A DNA stretch of 64,000 nt, from the NCBI RefSeq assembly GCF_026262505.1, contig NC_067203.1:15946392-16010391 (forward strand), in the 5' to 3' direction. Shown piece by piece: positions 39,229 through 48,725 of this stretch. A model generated the notes under the pieces. The model worked only from the letters and a program-made list of their open reading frames with translations, was not told the origin of the DNA and ran no database searches. Source of the DNA: Trichomonas vaginalis G3 (lineage: Eukaryota > Parabasalia > Trichomonadida > Trichomonadidae). The first letter of the stretch is position 1. Each line of letters begins with the position of its first letter. A program made the translations under genes and the position numbers.

Positions 39229-39513
39229 ATGTTTTTACTCACACTCGTACTCAACAGGTATGTGTACACATATGTCAACTGTGAACCTTGTATTGACCGG
39301 TCTTCCTGCAAATGCAAGTTCGGTCAATACACAATTTATGGTGGCAAGAAAGACAGTGGGGAATGTTATTCTGACATCTGTTGTTGCGCTCGAGAGAGAA
39401 TTGAAATTCCAGACCCAACTCCAACACCAACACTCAAGTTGCCAAAGACTCATGTGAAGAAGAAGCCTTCTGGTAAGTTTCTTATAGCCATATACATGGC
39501 ACGCTTTGAGTAA
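39229..39513 (+). CDS. Maverick Cys-rich protein with signal-like start, 94 aa
   Basis: The ATG follows CATTTTAACTTCACTTTTTT (initiator-like). A hydrophobic start (FLLTLVLNRYVYTYV) precedes a region with eight or more cysteines (CEPCIDRSSCKCKFG, CYSDICCCARE), a Thr/Pro linker and a basic tail. It looks secreted or membrane-associated and disulfide-bonded. The family is unknown. Confidence 0.55.
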   Translation: MFLLTLVLNRYVYTYVNCEPCIDRSSCKCKFGQYTIYGGKKDSGECYSDICCCARERIEIPDPTPTPTLKLPKTHVKKKPSGKFLIAIYMARFE

Positions 39514-39535
39514 AAACATTTTTTTCATTTTTTGA

Positions 39536-40120
39536 ATGAAGCAAGTTAAATTCGTCCCACACCAATCTCAATGGACCGATGAAGAGTTTCAAGCTATGGT
39601 TGAAGGCGTTGAGAACGACATAGACGGCGAACTTAAAGGAGCTCAAACCACAATTGCAACCAAAATTGCACAAGTCAAGGAACAGATAGCTCCACTTAAA
39701 GCTACCAAAGCTACTCTTGACCTCATGGATAGTTACCGTTTAGATGTCAAGAGTGGAATAAGACAATTAAAATTAAAACTTCTAAACTACGAAGCTATAC
39801 TCCAAAAGTTAGCAGAAATGAGAAGACTTTACCAGAGCTACTTACATGTAAGGGACTTACCTTCAAGCAGTCCGACCAAAGATGAATTTTCTGACATTGT
39901 CCCAATTTTGTCCGAAAGTCAGCTCAGATGTTTTGAACTGCTCCCAACATATCCAGAATATGAACGTTTGCCTGAACTCTTCCGCAATCTCAAAAAACGT
40001 TTTTTGGTTCTCATGTTCGAAACTTTTATCGGAAGAGACAACAAACGTTCAGAAGAAGAGCAAGATATTATTTTAAACTTGTTGTATGACATAACTGTCA
40101 TAACAAGCTTTTTGAAGTAA
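39536..40120 (+). CDS. Maverick coiled-coil protein, 194 aa
   Basis: The ATG follows TTTTTTTCATTTTTTGA. The product is mainly helical, with a coiled coil at about residues 35-105 (KIAQVKEQIAPLKATKATLD, KLKLLNYEAILQKLAEMRRL) and a second helical region near the C-terminus. No enzyme motif is visible. Confidence 0.6.
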   Translation: MKQVKFVPHQSQWTDEEFQAMVEGVENDIDGELKGAQTTIATKIAQVKEQIAPLKATKATLDLMDSYRLDVKSGIRQLKLKLLNYEAILQKLAEMRRLYQSYLHVRDLPSSSPTKDEFSDIVPILSESQLRCFELLPTYPEYERLPELFRNLKKRFLVLMFETFIGRDNKRSEEEQDIILNLLYDITVITSFLK

Positions 40121-40152
40121 AACCGCCATTCTCAAACCACTTCATTTTTTCG

Positions 40153-40860
40153 ATGTCCGAACAAGCACCGAAGCCGAACACAATAGCAGATGTCCTTTCA
40201 TGGTTGCCAGACAAGCGCCCAGTTCAAATTCAAATTGCCCAATTGAAAGTTCATCTGACAAACACCATTAAGACTCTCCAAAGTAGTCTTATGACAGAGA
40301 TGACCAATCTCAAAGCCGATGTCCTCATGAACCAAGCTTCCAATGAGAAACGCCTGAACGATTTCACGGAAACCTTGCGCATTTACGCGAGAGAGAACCG
40401 AGACCTTGCCAGACTCATCTACCGTTTCTTCGAAGAGATAGATGCCATCTGGAAGGTACTCGGAAAGGACAGAACCTCCAACACCGTAATTCGTGAGTAC
40501 CAAATTGAAGAAGGTATTATCAAAGAAGAGGAAGAAGAGGAAGAAGAGGAAGAAGAGGAAGAAGAGAAACACGAAGAAGTTCCTGAAGCCGCTACATGGG
40601 CAACCCTTGTTGCCGATGACGCTTATGAAATTTCCCAACCCTACCCATACCAAATCCGCAACAAGGAGACAGGCAAGGTTCTTACCCCAGTCCTCAACAA
40701 CTTGGGACACTTGAACCTTAACCTTCGGAATCGCGGTTCAATCTCCATGGGCAAGCTTGTCGCAATTCAATGGGTTCCAAATCCAGACAAGAAGACGAGG
40801 GTCAGACACATTGACGGTGACAAGCTCAACAACCGTAAGGAGAACCTCGAGTGGTTCTAA
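40153..40860 (+). CDS. Maverick protein with C-terminal HNH-like domain, 235 aa
   Basis: The start context is CCACTTCATTTTTTCGATG. The N-terminal half is helical (about residues 15-100), followed by a run of about 14 Glu and then a C-terminal 75-residue module that aligns with the HNH gene at 33186: YQIRNKETGKVL, LVAIQWVPNP and VRHIDGDKLNNRKENLEW. A helical N-terminus fused through an acidic linker to an HNH-like module is unusual. It may be a DNA-binding adaptor rather than a nuclease. Confidence 0.7.
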   Translation: MSEQAPKPNTIADVLSWLPDKRPVQIQIAQLKVHLTNTIKTLQSSLMTEMTNLKADVLMNQASNEKRLNDFTETLRIYARENRDLARLIYRFFEEIDAIWKVLGKDRTSNTVIREYQIEEGIIKEEEEEEEEEEEEEEKHEEVPEAATWATLVADDAYEISQPYPYQIRNKETGKVLTPVLNNLGHLNLNLRNRGSISMGKLVAIQWVPNPDKKTRVRHIDGDKLNNRKENLEWF

Positions 40861-40909
40861 GAGTAAAAAAATTTTATTTTAGGGGGAAACCCCGAGTAAA
40901 TTTAAGTTT

Positions 40910-41173
40910 TTATTTAGATAAGTATGTGAAATTAAGGTCAATTTGCAAAATTAGTTCCCGACCTTTGAATTGGACTCTTTCGTCATCCCAGTTGCGTAGG
41001 AGGTCGTCCCAGAGAAGTTGGTAGATTTGCCAATCCAAGGACGATTTGTCCTCCCAGGCATTGAGGATGTACTGCTCGTAGAGTCTCATGACCTCTCCCT
41101 TGCACCAGACACCCTCTCCCTTGGAACGTAAGGCTTCTTCGAAGTGCTCGAATGCGATTGGCTGCTTGACCAT
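40910..41173 (-). CDS. Maverick small Trp-rich protein, 87 aa
   Basis: ATG at 41173. The product is rich in Trp and acidic residues (DWQIYQLLWDDLLRNWDDER) and mostly helical. It is divergent from the gene at 41204, with 30 bases between the ATGs that contain GACACTTTTTGTC. The family is unknown. Confidence 0.5.
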   Translation of the reverse strand: MVKQPIAFEHFEEALRSKGEGVWCKGEVMRLYEQYILNAWEDKSSLDWQIYQLLWDDLLRNWDDERVQFKGRELILQIDLNFTYLSK

Positions 41174-41203
41174 CCGAAATGACACTTTTTGTCCGTTTGG
41201 TCA

Positions 41204-41449
41204 ATGTTCGTGTCTTGTGCCATAGTCGACGAAAATACAGACAAACAGGTTATATATGAGTTTGAGACCAAGAATGGTGTAACTCGACCTGTCCGATTCA
41301 AAGACTCCGAGGGCGACCATGAAATTAAACGGAAATTAGCTAGGAAGGAATATAAAATGGACTGGTTGCCACCACCTCCACCTCCACCACCTTTACCTGT
41401 TCCTCAAGTAAATAAGCCTTTCCCGTTCCCAAGAATTCCCACATTTTAA
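41204..41449 (+). CDS. Maverick small protein with polyproline tail, 81 aa
   Basis: ATG at 41204. A short beta-rich head (QVIYEFETKNGVTRPVRF) is followed by a basic helix and a tail with eight consecutive prolines (WLPPPPPPPPLPVP). The polyproline tail suggests interaction with SH3/EVH1/profilin-type partners (inference). Confidence 0.5.
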   Translation: MFVSCAIVDENTDKQVIYEFETKNGVTRPVRFKDSEGDHEIKRKLARKEYKMDWLPPPPPPPPLPVPQVNKPFPFPRIPTF

Positions 41450-41471
41450 TTCAAATTCGAATAAAAATTTT

Positions 41472-43623
41472 TTATTTCATGCAATGTTTTATTTCTGTGC
41501 CGTCTTCAAGTATGCCCCAATATTTCCTTTTCGATATTACATGAACTTCGGAAAATACCTTATCTAGCTTAAAACAGCCCATTTTTTCACCGACTAAACC
41601 CATTTCAATGAGTTTGTTATAGCCTTCTTCGTTCGTCATGAGTGCGTCAATGTTCTCATAGTAAACCTTGACTTTGGATTTGACTTCGGAGAAGAATTTG
41701 TTGTAGTTGTCAAGGACTGCTTTTGCGAACTGAGGGTAAGACCAATGTTCGACAATAGGTTTTAATGTGGTTACTAAGCCACTTTGACCTTGAGTGAATT
41801 CGTACTTCAAAACAAAAGGAGAAAACCTTTCAACAAAGTTGTCGACCTTCTCATAATGTTTACTCTTCATCTCTTGAGGTTTCTTAATGGAATATCCCCA
41901 TGTCGAATTCATAAGCAATTTGAGTGTCATTGCAAGTTTGGGGTTTGAAGCTTTCCTAATATCATACAGTTGTTGTATGACTTTTCCAACTGTATAGTTC
42001 CTTCCGGGAACTCACCATCTTCGTTTGGAATTCCAGTCGGGATATATTGGACAAACCTCATGTACGCAGCGTTAAGGTCGACATAGTATATCTTTTCATC
42101 TGAGTCGAACTTGTCGCAACCAATTGGTCCAGTTTGTGGAAATTCAAGTGAGTCTCTTATCTTCTGAGAAACCTCGCCTGTTATCTCATAAACATCGTCG
42201 AAGCAACCTGTTTCATATAAAACCTTCTGACCTAACTCAGATGCTCTCCAATACAATTTGACGTCAATTGGATGTCTCAATGGAAGTTTGTTTATAGCAT
42301 CTTGAAGTTCTTGCAACCTCATTGGAAGTTCTTCTGGTTCAGGTTGGTATCCGAACAATCCAACTCCTTGTGGAATTGTGTACTTCTTTTGTACTAGAAC
42401 TTTGTCTGGAACAACTTTTGGTCTTGCTAACAGTGAAAAGTTTGTTTCGTCTTTTGGTACAAAAGTTTCTGTCAGCTTGTCATCTGGAATTGGTTCCAAC
42501 AAACCTTTCTCGAAAAGAATGTTTACAGCTCTGACAATGTTGCACTTGCCTTTTCCGAACAATGGGTTTGTAAGACTTTCGTTCAACATGAAGTGGTTGT
42601 GGACAATTACAATCTTCAACCATGGTAAGTCTTTGTCAACAACATAGTCGTCATGTGAAGAACCTTTAGCTGTAGGTATGTTGACTCGGATATTGACATT
42701 TGCCAACGGTGCAATTTTTGCCAATTGACCTCTGAGAATGTACCTTGTCTTCACACATGACTCAAGATACTTCATCTTCTCATCTGTAACAAGACCAGAG
42801 TTCCTGAGACATGTAAGAATACAAGGTTCATTGACAATTGTTTCAATTGAATTGTAAATTCCATACCTTGTCAAGTCAATGTCAGACTTATTTATGAACG
42901 GGAAGTATCCAGCATGTTGTCTGACTGCTTGAGGGTTAGGTTGGTACCATTCGAACTTGACACTTGCAATTCCTTCAATTGCATTCAAAATGTCTGAGTC
43001 GGAGTCAACCATTTGTTCTCTCTTTGTAGTCTTGAAAGCGTCAAGAAGTTTGCAGCTGTTGTGACATTGCCATGTGCATAGTAAATGTGACCATCCAAAT
43101 CTGTTATGGTCAATCTGAGATTGTATCCTTTCTTATTTCCGTCTTGTATGGCAGCAAGTACACCCATGAAGCCTTCTTTGTTCTTTCCTTCGTCAAAGTT
43201 TACTGTAAAGGTTCGACCAGATGTAATTTGACTTCTAACTTCACGATACTTTCATATGCATATCTTGTTCTTTCCATGGGAGCATGTGCGTCTTCACCTT
43301 TTCCTTTTTTCCTTCTCAAAGGATGCAATTGTTCGTCATGTTTCCAGTAGAATCTGGCAAAGCCGTCGTGTCCTTCAACTTGAGGTTCACTAACATCGAA
43401 AGGCATGTCCATAAGACGTTCTTCTTCTAACCTCTCTAGTCTGTTTGGATAATTGCGCACGTGCTGTTTCCAAATCCATTTCGTAGCGAAGACCAGACAA
43501 TTTGTCATAGACTTTTATGGGTCTTCCCTTCCTATATTTAAAATTCTTCGAAACTCTCCAACCATATCTTTGCAACTCTGCTTTTATTCTAGCAGACTTT
43601 CTATCCATTCTATATGGGGGCAT
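41472..43623 (-). pseudogene. Maverick family B DNA polymerase gene, broken
   Basis: Polymerase hallmarks are visible along the minus strand: a palm motif A-like YYVDLNAAYM and a motif B-like KLLMNSTWGYS, in the order expected of protein-primed PolB of Polintons. The N-terminal exonuclease/terminal-protein part is short or unrecognised. The gene is in several pieces (about four breaks) and is a fossil. Confidence 0.8.
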
Positions 43624-43816
43624 TTTTATAAAAATAAAAAAATTTTTTTTCTTTACTTTACATAACCACCTGCTGCCAAAGTCTTTGACGCCAACCCATA
43701 CCAGCTAATGAAGGTTGACTTGGTTTAGTTTGGAAACTAAACTTTGGTTTTGGTTTATCTTCAGTTTTTGGTTTCTTCTTCTATCGGTTTTTCGTCACTT
43801 TTCGGTTCCTCTGACT

Positions 43817-44233
43817 TTACCTCACTTGCAGGAATAGTGTGTCGTCAACATCTTCATAAATATCATATGCCATTTGTTTTTGTTTTCCTTTCAACTTTTT
43901 GTGTTTGTTGTAAAGTTTAGAATATTTCGACTCTAAGTCAATGAGATGTTCTATAATGAACTGTTGGTCAGTGAAGTAAACTTTTCCATCTGTTGTCTCG
44001 AAAGCTCCTTCAGACTTCAATATTTTATTTGTGAGAGTCTGTTTCTTTTTTGAGATACTAGCCGTTCCATTTCTATGAAAAGTGACTTTATAGTTAGGGT
44101 TTGTATTTCCAGACCTGGCACTTTCTATTATTGAATTTTTCTCTTCATCTGTAAGTTCTTTGACAGGTTTTGACAATGGTTCTGAACTTTTTGTTTGTGG
44201 TGTCAAATCTACCGTTTCAACTTCTTCGGTCAT
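43817..44233 (-). CDS. Maverick gene of unknown function, 138 aa
   Basis: The start at 44233 is preceded, on its own strand, by TTTTTTACTGAGATGAA, also found before the small gene at 44408. The N-terminus is disordered and Thr/Ser/Lys-rich. Residues 45-125 look helical with a coiled-coil segment (EHLIDLESKYSKLYNKHKKL). The family is unknown; its C-terminal limit is uncertain. Confidence 0.5.
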   Translation of the reverse strand: MTEEVETVDLTPQTKSSEPLSKPVKELTDEEKNSIIESARSGNTNPNYKVTFHRNGTASISKKKQTLTNKILKSEGAFETTDGKVYFTDQQFIIEHLIDLESKYSKLYNKHKKLKGKQKQMAYDIYEDVDDTLFLQVR

Positions 44234-44252
44234 TTCATCTCAGTAAAAAATT

Positions 44253-44408
44253 TTAGTTTGGTTTGTTTTCAACTGGTTGTTTAGGTTTTTTAAGTCGGTC
44301 TAAAACTTCCTGAGGTATAGGAAGAACTTGACAAACACGTGGTTGTGTAACTGCTGGAAGCCGACAAATCCATCTTGAACCCATTTGTCTCAATGCTGTA
44401 TTGTTCAT
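44253..44408 (-). CDS. Maverick micro-protein, 51 aa
   Basis: This is a short frame from ATG at 44408 to TAA at 44253. It has the same upstream context as the neighbouring gene (TTTTTTACTGAGATGAAATG). The product is basic and proline-containing (LRQMGSRWICRLPAVTQPRV, then KKPKQPVENKPN). Support comes mainly from the shared start context and from its filling an otherwise empty gap. Confidence 0.45.
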   Translation of the reverse strand: MNNTALRQMGSRWICRLPAVTQPRVCQVLPIPQEVLDRLKKPKQPVENKPN

Positions 44409-44468
44409 TTCATCTCAGTAAAAAACTTTACATTCCCCACGTTTGAGGCGGTTGCGGTTGGTTATTGT

Positions 44469-44828
44469 TTACCCACTGTTGTGCATGGTTATATCCTCTG
44501 TTAAAGAATCTTTCACCTTGGTCCATATAGTGTCCTGCTTGGTTATAGTAGTCATTTGCTTTGTTATATAGTTTCCTGCTTGTCTTCCTACATTGTCCAT
44601 CCATCCTTGAACTTTTCCTCTTGTTTCAGGATTTGGAATAAGATTTGCTGCATCTCGTGCTACATCCCAACCTTTCTGTACAGTTTGTATAATAGGTTGT
44701 GCTTTCTCTTTAAGTATACCTAATGTACTCAAAATCTTCCTTCCAACTCCAAATACACCTCTGGCTATTGTTCCCACTGCGGGCAAAAATCTGGATGCAA
44801 CTCCTGCTAATGCGCCAAATAAACCCAT
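44469..44828 (-). CDS. Maverick Gly-led amphipathic virion-type protein, 119 aa
   Basis: It begins MGLFGALAGVASRFLPAVG, an amphipathic Gly/Ala segment with an N-terminal glycine that could be myristoylated. Helical basic sequence follows (GRKILSTLGILKEKAQPII), then a hydrophilic tail. Similar small minor-capsid or membrane-active proteins occur in adenovirus-like lineages. The role is inferred. It is divergent from the integrase region. Confidence 0.5.
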   Translation of the reverse strand: MGLFGALAGVASRFLPAVGTIARGVFGVGRKILSTLGILKEKAQPIIQTVQKGWDVARDAANLIPNPETRGKVQGWMDNVGRQAGNYITKQMTTITKQDTIWTKVKDSLTEDITMHNSG

Positions 44829-44845
44829 TTCTTATGGGTTAAAAA

Positions 44846-45798
44846 ATGACGAATCCAAACAAGGACCCCTATGTTTCTAAAGCGACAAAGAAAGCACTCA
44901 TGATAAAAATCTTTAGTTCAACACCAAATGCTTGGTTTATGGATATCTTGGAAAACATTCCGAGGTATAGAGAAGATGGACCACCATACTGGCTAATATT
45001 TGTCGGTCAAAACACAAGATACTGTGAAGCCATACCATTACAGTCCAAAAATATTTTTAGATTGCAGCTTTGACAATATTCGTTGACAAATACCATCCAA
45101 CAAAACTGACATCTGACTGTGAAAGTTCTTTCAAATCAGGATATTAAAAACTATCTGCGTTCAAAAAATGTAAACCAATATTTCATTGTCGACCAAAACC
45201 ATTCTGCTCTTGGTGTCATTGACAGTTGTATAAAAATGTTAAGAGACTTAAACCAACCACAAGGTGGTGAAGCAAATGAAATGTCATATGACGACAAATA
45301 TAGACACTTCTCCATGGCAAAGATGAGACAAGTTTTAAATATTTACAATAGCCGTAAACAAAAAGGTTTGGGAAACCACTCCCCCGAAGAAATGAAAAAC
45401 AACCCTGACTTAGAGAAAGACTATATATTTAATAATTTAGTCAAAAGAGACAAACAAGAAAGAATGCCGGCTTCAAACTTAAGAAAGGTGACAAAGTAAA
45501 AATAGAAATACCTAAACGCGACCCATATGAAAATACTATTGACTATGACAACAATGGGAACTCGACAGGTACTCACATTCGTGTTCGTAAAAATAGAAGA
45601 AAGTATACAAGAGAATATTATGAAGTTTTAGGCAAACATGGCAAAATGTACAGACTGCAAGCAGAAGATAAAACTACTATTGTCAGACCTCGTTTCAAAC
45701 TTGTCAAAGTTCAAGGTGGTATACTTTCAAAGACAGTTCCTAACAAATATAAGACAACTCCTGACGAATATGCTAAAGAAGTTGAAAATGACGACTAA
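44846..45798 (+). pseudogene. Maverick retroviral-type integrase gene, broken
   Basis: The region shows rve-type integrase sequence: a start of the catalytic core with NAWFMDILENIPRY and WLIFVGQNTRYCEAIPL, a later YFIVDQNHSALGVID segment, and the characteristic IYNSRKQKGLGNHSPEEM, followed by a C-terminal beta-rich domain (THIRVRKNRRKYTREYYEVL) like that of Maverick integrases. It is broken (about two breaks). Confidence 0.85.
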
Positions 45799-47202
45799 GC
45801 AATTCTATACCATGCGTAAACTGTCATGTAAGGTGGCATGTAGTCTTTACTTTGTCCCGTTGTTTGCGTATATCCTGAAACGCGATGTGTATGGTTTCCT
45901 CCTCCCTCAGTGTTACTCCAGTAACAATTTATAGCAAACTTAACGTTGTCTTTAACATCATATCCTTTACCTTTTGTCATTGCTGACCAATCCCAAATCT
46001 ATGCTTATGCCAACCTGCTTGAGATGTACTTAAATCTATGTAGTGACTGTGCGCAGGTAAATTTTCACCTGAAATCGTTTTACTTCCACCTGTTTCCTTT
46101 GAAGAGTTTGCACAATACAAAAACCTGTCGACTATTTGAGTCCAAGTTCCAAAACCAAGTACTACTTCTGGTCTGGTAGAGTTCATTGACGTATAAATAG
46201 AGCCTATAGGATATAATGTTTGAAGTATTTCTGTCTTTAATGTTTGAAGCTCTGTTTTGTCTGCTTTCTTGTCATATAAATCTTGAGCAGTGAATTTAAT
46301 ATTATGTTCATCCTTCATGACATAAACATCTTTACATCTAATGTTTCTCATCGTCGTTATGTCGTCATCCGATGTTAAACCTTGTGGAAAGTTAGGAGGT
46401 TTACAATATATTGCATCCCCACCAGTTTCTTCAACCGTTCCTTCAATACTTTCTATAGCAACAGTTGTAAAACTTGTATGTGTATGGTTCTTGTCTGCTT
46501 TCTTCTCTAACTCATCGTTAACATAAGTTTTATCTGCTTTAAGGTCTAAACATCCTGAAACCCATCCTGTATCGGCTTTAGTTTTTAAAATCTTTGATGT
46601 CCGTTCATGGTACCAGTCAACCCTTTCTATAATTTCTTTATCTTTTTCATCCACATATTCCTTATCCGCCTTCTTCACTAACACACTAGCCATAAGTCCT
46701 TATCTACCTTATTTTCAAGGCTAACGTTTAAGTCTGTTATTTCAGATATAGAATGTATATGAGTCTTTTTAGAATATTCGTTTTCAGCTCTTGTCACTTC
46801 ACTTGACATTTTATTGTCAACATATGTTTTGTCTGCTAGTTCAGGATGAGTATGTTCTTTTGTTGCATAAGCATTGTTAGCTCTTTCTTCTTCTTTTGCT
46901 ATTGCATCGTCTACATATTCTTTGTCAGCTTTGTTGTCAACATCTGCTTTCAAAAGAAGTTCATTTATAGGTTTCTCGTTTAAAGTTCCTTTTGTTGGAT
47001 TTATACAGACAGTATGGTTCTTATTGTCTTGAAACAGAAACTCATCTGTCATTGGGTTTAATGTCAGTTTTAAGTTTCCTTCTTTCAATGACTCAGATAT
47101 CTTAGAATAGTTTGAAAAGTTTGTTGTGTTCTTATTTAGAGCTTGCATAATGAGTTGTCGGTTGTGTTGTATTTCTCTCATAGACGCTGTTTCATTTGAC
47201 AT
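45795..47202 (-). pseudogene. Maverick phage-tail-fibre-like gene, broken
   Basis: Repeated KADKEYVDD, LADKTYVDNK and KADKTYVNDE units with HTH-type turns (KEHTHPEL, KKTHIHSISEIT, DKNHTHTSF) make up the shaft. Near the C-terminus is a collar-like domain: YPIGSIYTSMNSTRPEVVLG, FGTWTQIVDRFLYC and ENLPAHSHYI. These are hallmarks of bacteriophage tail-fibre and tail-collar proteins. A receptor-binding or adhesive spike for the element's particle is inferred. The gene is broken (about two breaks). Confidence 0.8.
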
Positions 47203-47220
47203 TTTTATTCTAGATAAAAT

Positions 47221-48069
47221 ATGCTTCCAATAGAAAAAGAAAATTCAAGAGTTGCTACAACTAAACCATTAGATGAACTTTTTACTAATGTCGGTCAAAA
47301 GTTTGAGACAGAGACCGTAAAGCATGAAGGCTATCGTTTTGACTACCCATTAAGATGGCTAAGAGACCCATCTGTCACAAAAGCTATTGGCTTTCGTAGA
47401 ATGAAGTTTGTGTCTGTAGAAGATAAAAGTTTTCCATTTATTGTAAGGTTTCATATAGATTATATATCTGAAGGGAAACGAAAAATGTGGGAAGAAATTG
47501 AGCTAATACAAGTTGACCTTTCATCTTCTCTACAGACTGCGTTAAAAAATATAGAAGATAAAATAAATTCATGTTATGCAAAATATGCTGATGAATATGC
47601 AAATACCGAGAGCACACTTTATGTGAGAATTGTATATGACAAACAAAATTCACAAGTGTCATTTCAAATCTACGAAGACAATCCAAAGAAAGACGAACAA
47701 ATATATACAGAATTCACTGCAATGTCATGGTATTATTTGCAAAGAATGTTAAATCAGAAAGTCGAACTTCCTTTAGCAAATATTTACAGTCGATATGCAA
47801 GAGATGAACCATATTTATTTAAAGATGTTTTCGACCCAGCTGCTATTATTGTTCATGCTTCATTTTCTGGCGCCCAAAACTCTTTCTTATGCTTGGCAAA
47901 TGACTTTTACGAAAAACCTACAAAGTTATACGAACCACCAAGTGGAAGTATTTCAGACTTTCAAGTATGGTTTACTACAGATGGAAGAAAAAGAATAATT
48001 CCATTATACCATGCGTTTTACTTAGAACTTAGTTTCATATACAACTACTATCGAACGGTAAAAATATAA
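47221..48069 (+). CDS. Maverick gene of unknown function, 282 aa
   Basis: This is divergent from the fibre gene across TTTTTATTCTAGATAAAAT. It is a beta-rich protein without runs of low complexity (PFIVRFHIDYISEGKRKMWE, YVRIVYDKQNSQVSFQIYED, FQVWFTTDGRKRIIPLYHAF). It could be a further structural protein; the fold is not identified and it shows no protease motif. Confidence 0.65.
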   Translation: MLPIEKENSRVATTKPLDELFTNVGQKFETETVKHEGYRFDYPLRWLRDPSVTKAIGFRRMKFVSVEDKSFPFIVRFHIDYISEGKRKMWEEIELIQVDLSSSLQTALKNIEDKINSCYAKYADEYANTESTLYVRIVYDKQNSQVSFQIYEDNPKKDEQIYTEFTAMSWYYLQRMLNQKVELPLANIYSRYARDEPYLFKDVFDPAAIIVHASFSGAQNSFLCLANDFYEKPTKLYEPPSGSISDFQVWFTTDGRKRIIPLYHAFYLELSFIYNYYRTVKI

Positions 48070-48321
48070 TTTTTTAATACGGCTGAGGTGTTGGATTTGG
48101 TTGCCAACTAGACTGTGGTGCAGGTCAGGTTCAGGTTGTTGTATAACAGGAGCTTGTTCTTCTGGTTCAGGGTCTTTAGGTATAATACCAACGAACTGAC
48201 CTACTCTTTTACCAATATTTTTGACTCCGTTCCAAATTCCTCTTCCTACGGTTTTTATTCCATTCCATATACCTCTTCCAACTCTTCTGAAGAAGTTTCC
48301 AATACTACTGAAGAAACCCAT
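48022..48321 (-). CDS. Maverick Gly-led amphipathic protein with internal repeats, up to 99 aa
   Basis: Begins MGFFSSIGNFFRRVGRGIWN and then repeats GRGIWNGIKTV / GRGIWNGVKNI, forming amphipathic basic helices, followed by a Pro/Glu/Gln segment. The MGxF opening and amphipathic character match the protein at 44469-44828. The last 30 or so residues overlap the 3' end of the plus-strand neighbour and may not be genuine. Confidence 0.55.
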   Translation of the reverse strand: MGFFSSIGNFFRRVGRGIWNGIKTVGRGIWNGVKNIGKRVGQFVGIIPKDPEPEEQAPVIQQPEPDLHHSLVGNQIQHLSRIKKLYFYRSIVVVYETKF

Positions 48322-48339
48322 TTTACTATATGTAAAAAT

Positions 48340-48702
48340 CTAATGTCCGCCTAGTCTCTTACGTTTCCTGTTGAGTTCCATAGCATTCTTTAACTGGAGC
48401 TCATACATTCTGTTTCTCCTCTGGTAGAAAACATATTCTGGGTCAACTCCTGTGTTCGCGTCATCTGCATAAAGTTGTTTATATCCCACTTCAGGGTTTG
48501 TATAAAACTCTTTCCATCTCATATTTGCATACCATGGTGGCAAACCTAACGCAGCGTCATTTGACATGGCAGTTTGCATTTGTACATCTGTTGGCACTTG
48601 ACCATAGTTTGCCATTGCAGTTTGTATTCTAACTTCATTTGGAATATTCTCTGGGTTTGGTTGTCCAGGTTGCTGTGCATTCGCTAAGTTCTGTGCGTCC
48701 AT
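48340..48702 (-). CDS. Maverick gene of unknown function, 120 aa
   Basis: The N-terminus is Asn/Gln/Pro-rich with two related segments (VRIQTAMANYGQVP and VQMQTAMSNDAALG). The aromatic middle contains WYANMRWKEFYTNPEVGYKQ, and the tail is basic (LNRKRKRLGGH). It is probably a small structural or DNA-associated protein; no family is recognised. Confidence 0.6.
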   Translation of the reverse strand: MDAQNLANAQQPGQPNPENIPNEVRIQTAMANYGQVPTDVQMQTAMSNDAALGLPPWYANMRWKEFYTNPEVGYKQLYADDANTGVDPEYVFYQRRNRMYELQLKNAMELNRKRKRLGGH

Positions 48703-48725
48703 TTAATATTAGATAAAAATATCTC

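Noticed and set aside
40198-40710. Phe/Leu-rich minus-strand frame
   Set aside because: It mirrors the Glu run of the HNH-fusion gene on the plus strand.
47221-48069. Adenain-like cysteine protease expected in Polintons
   Set aside because: The protein here and the other unassigned element genes do not show the His-Asp-Gln-Cys order of that family, so the protease is reported as not recognised.
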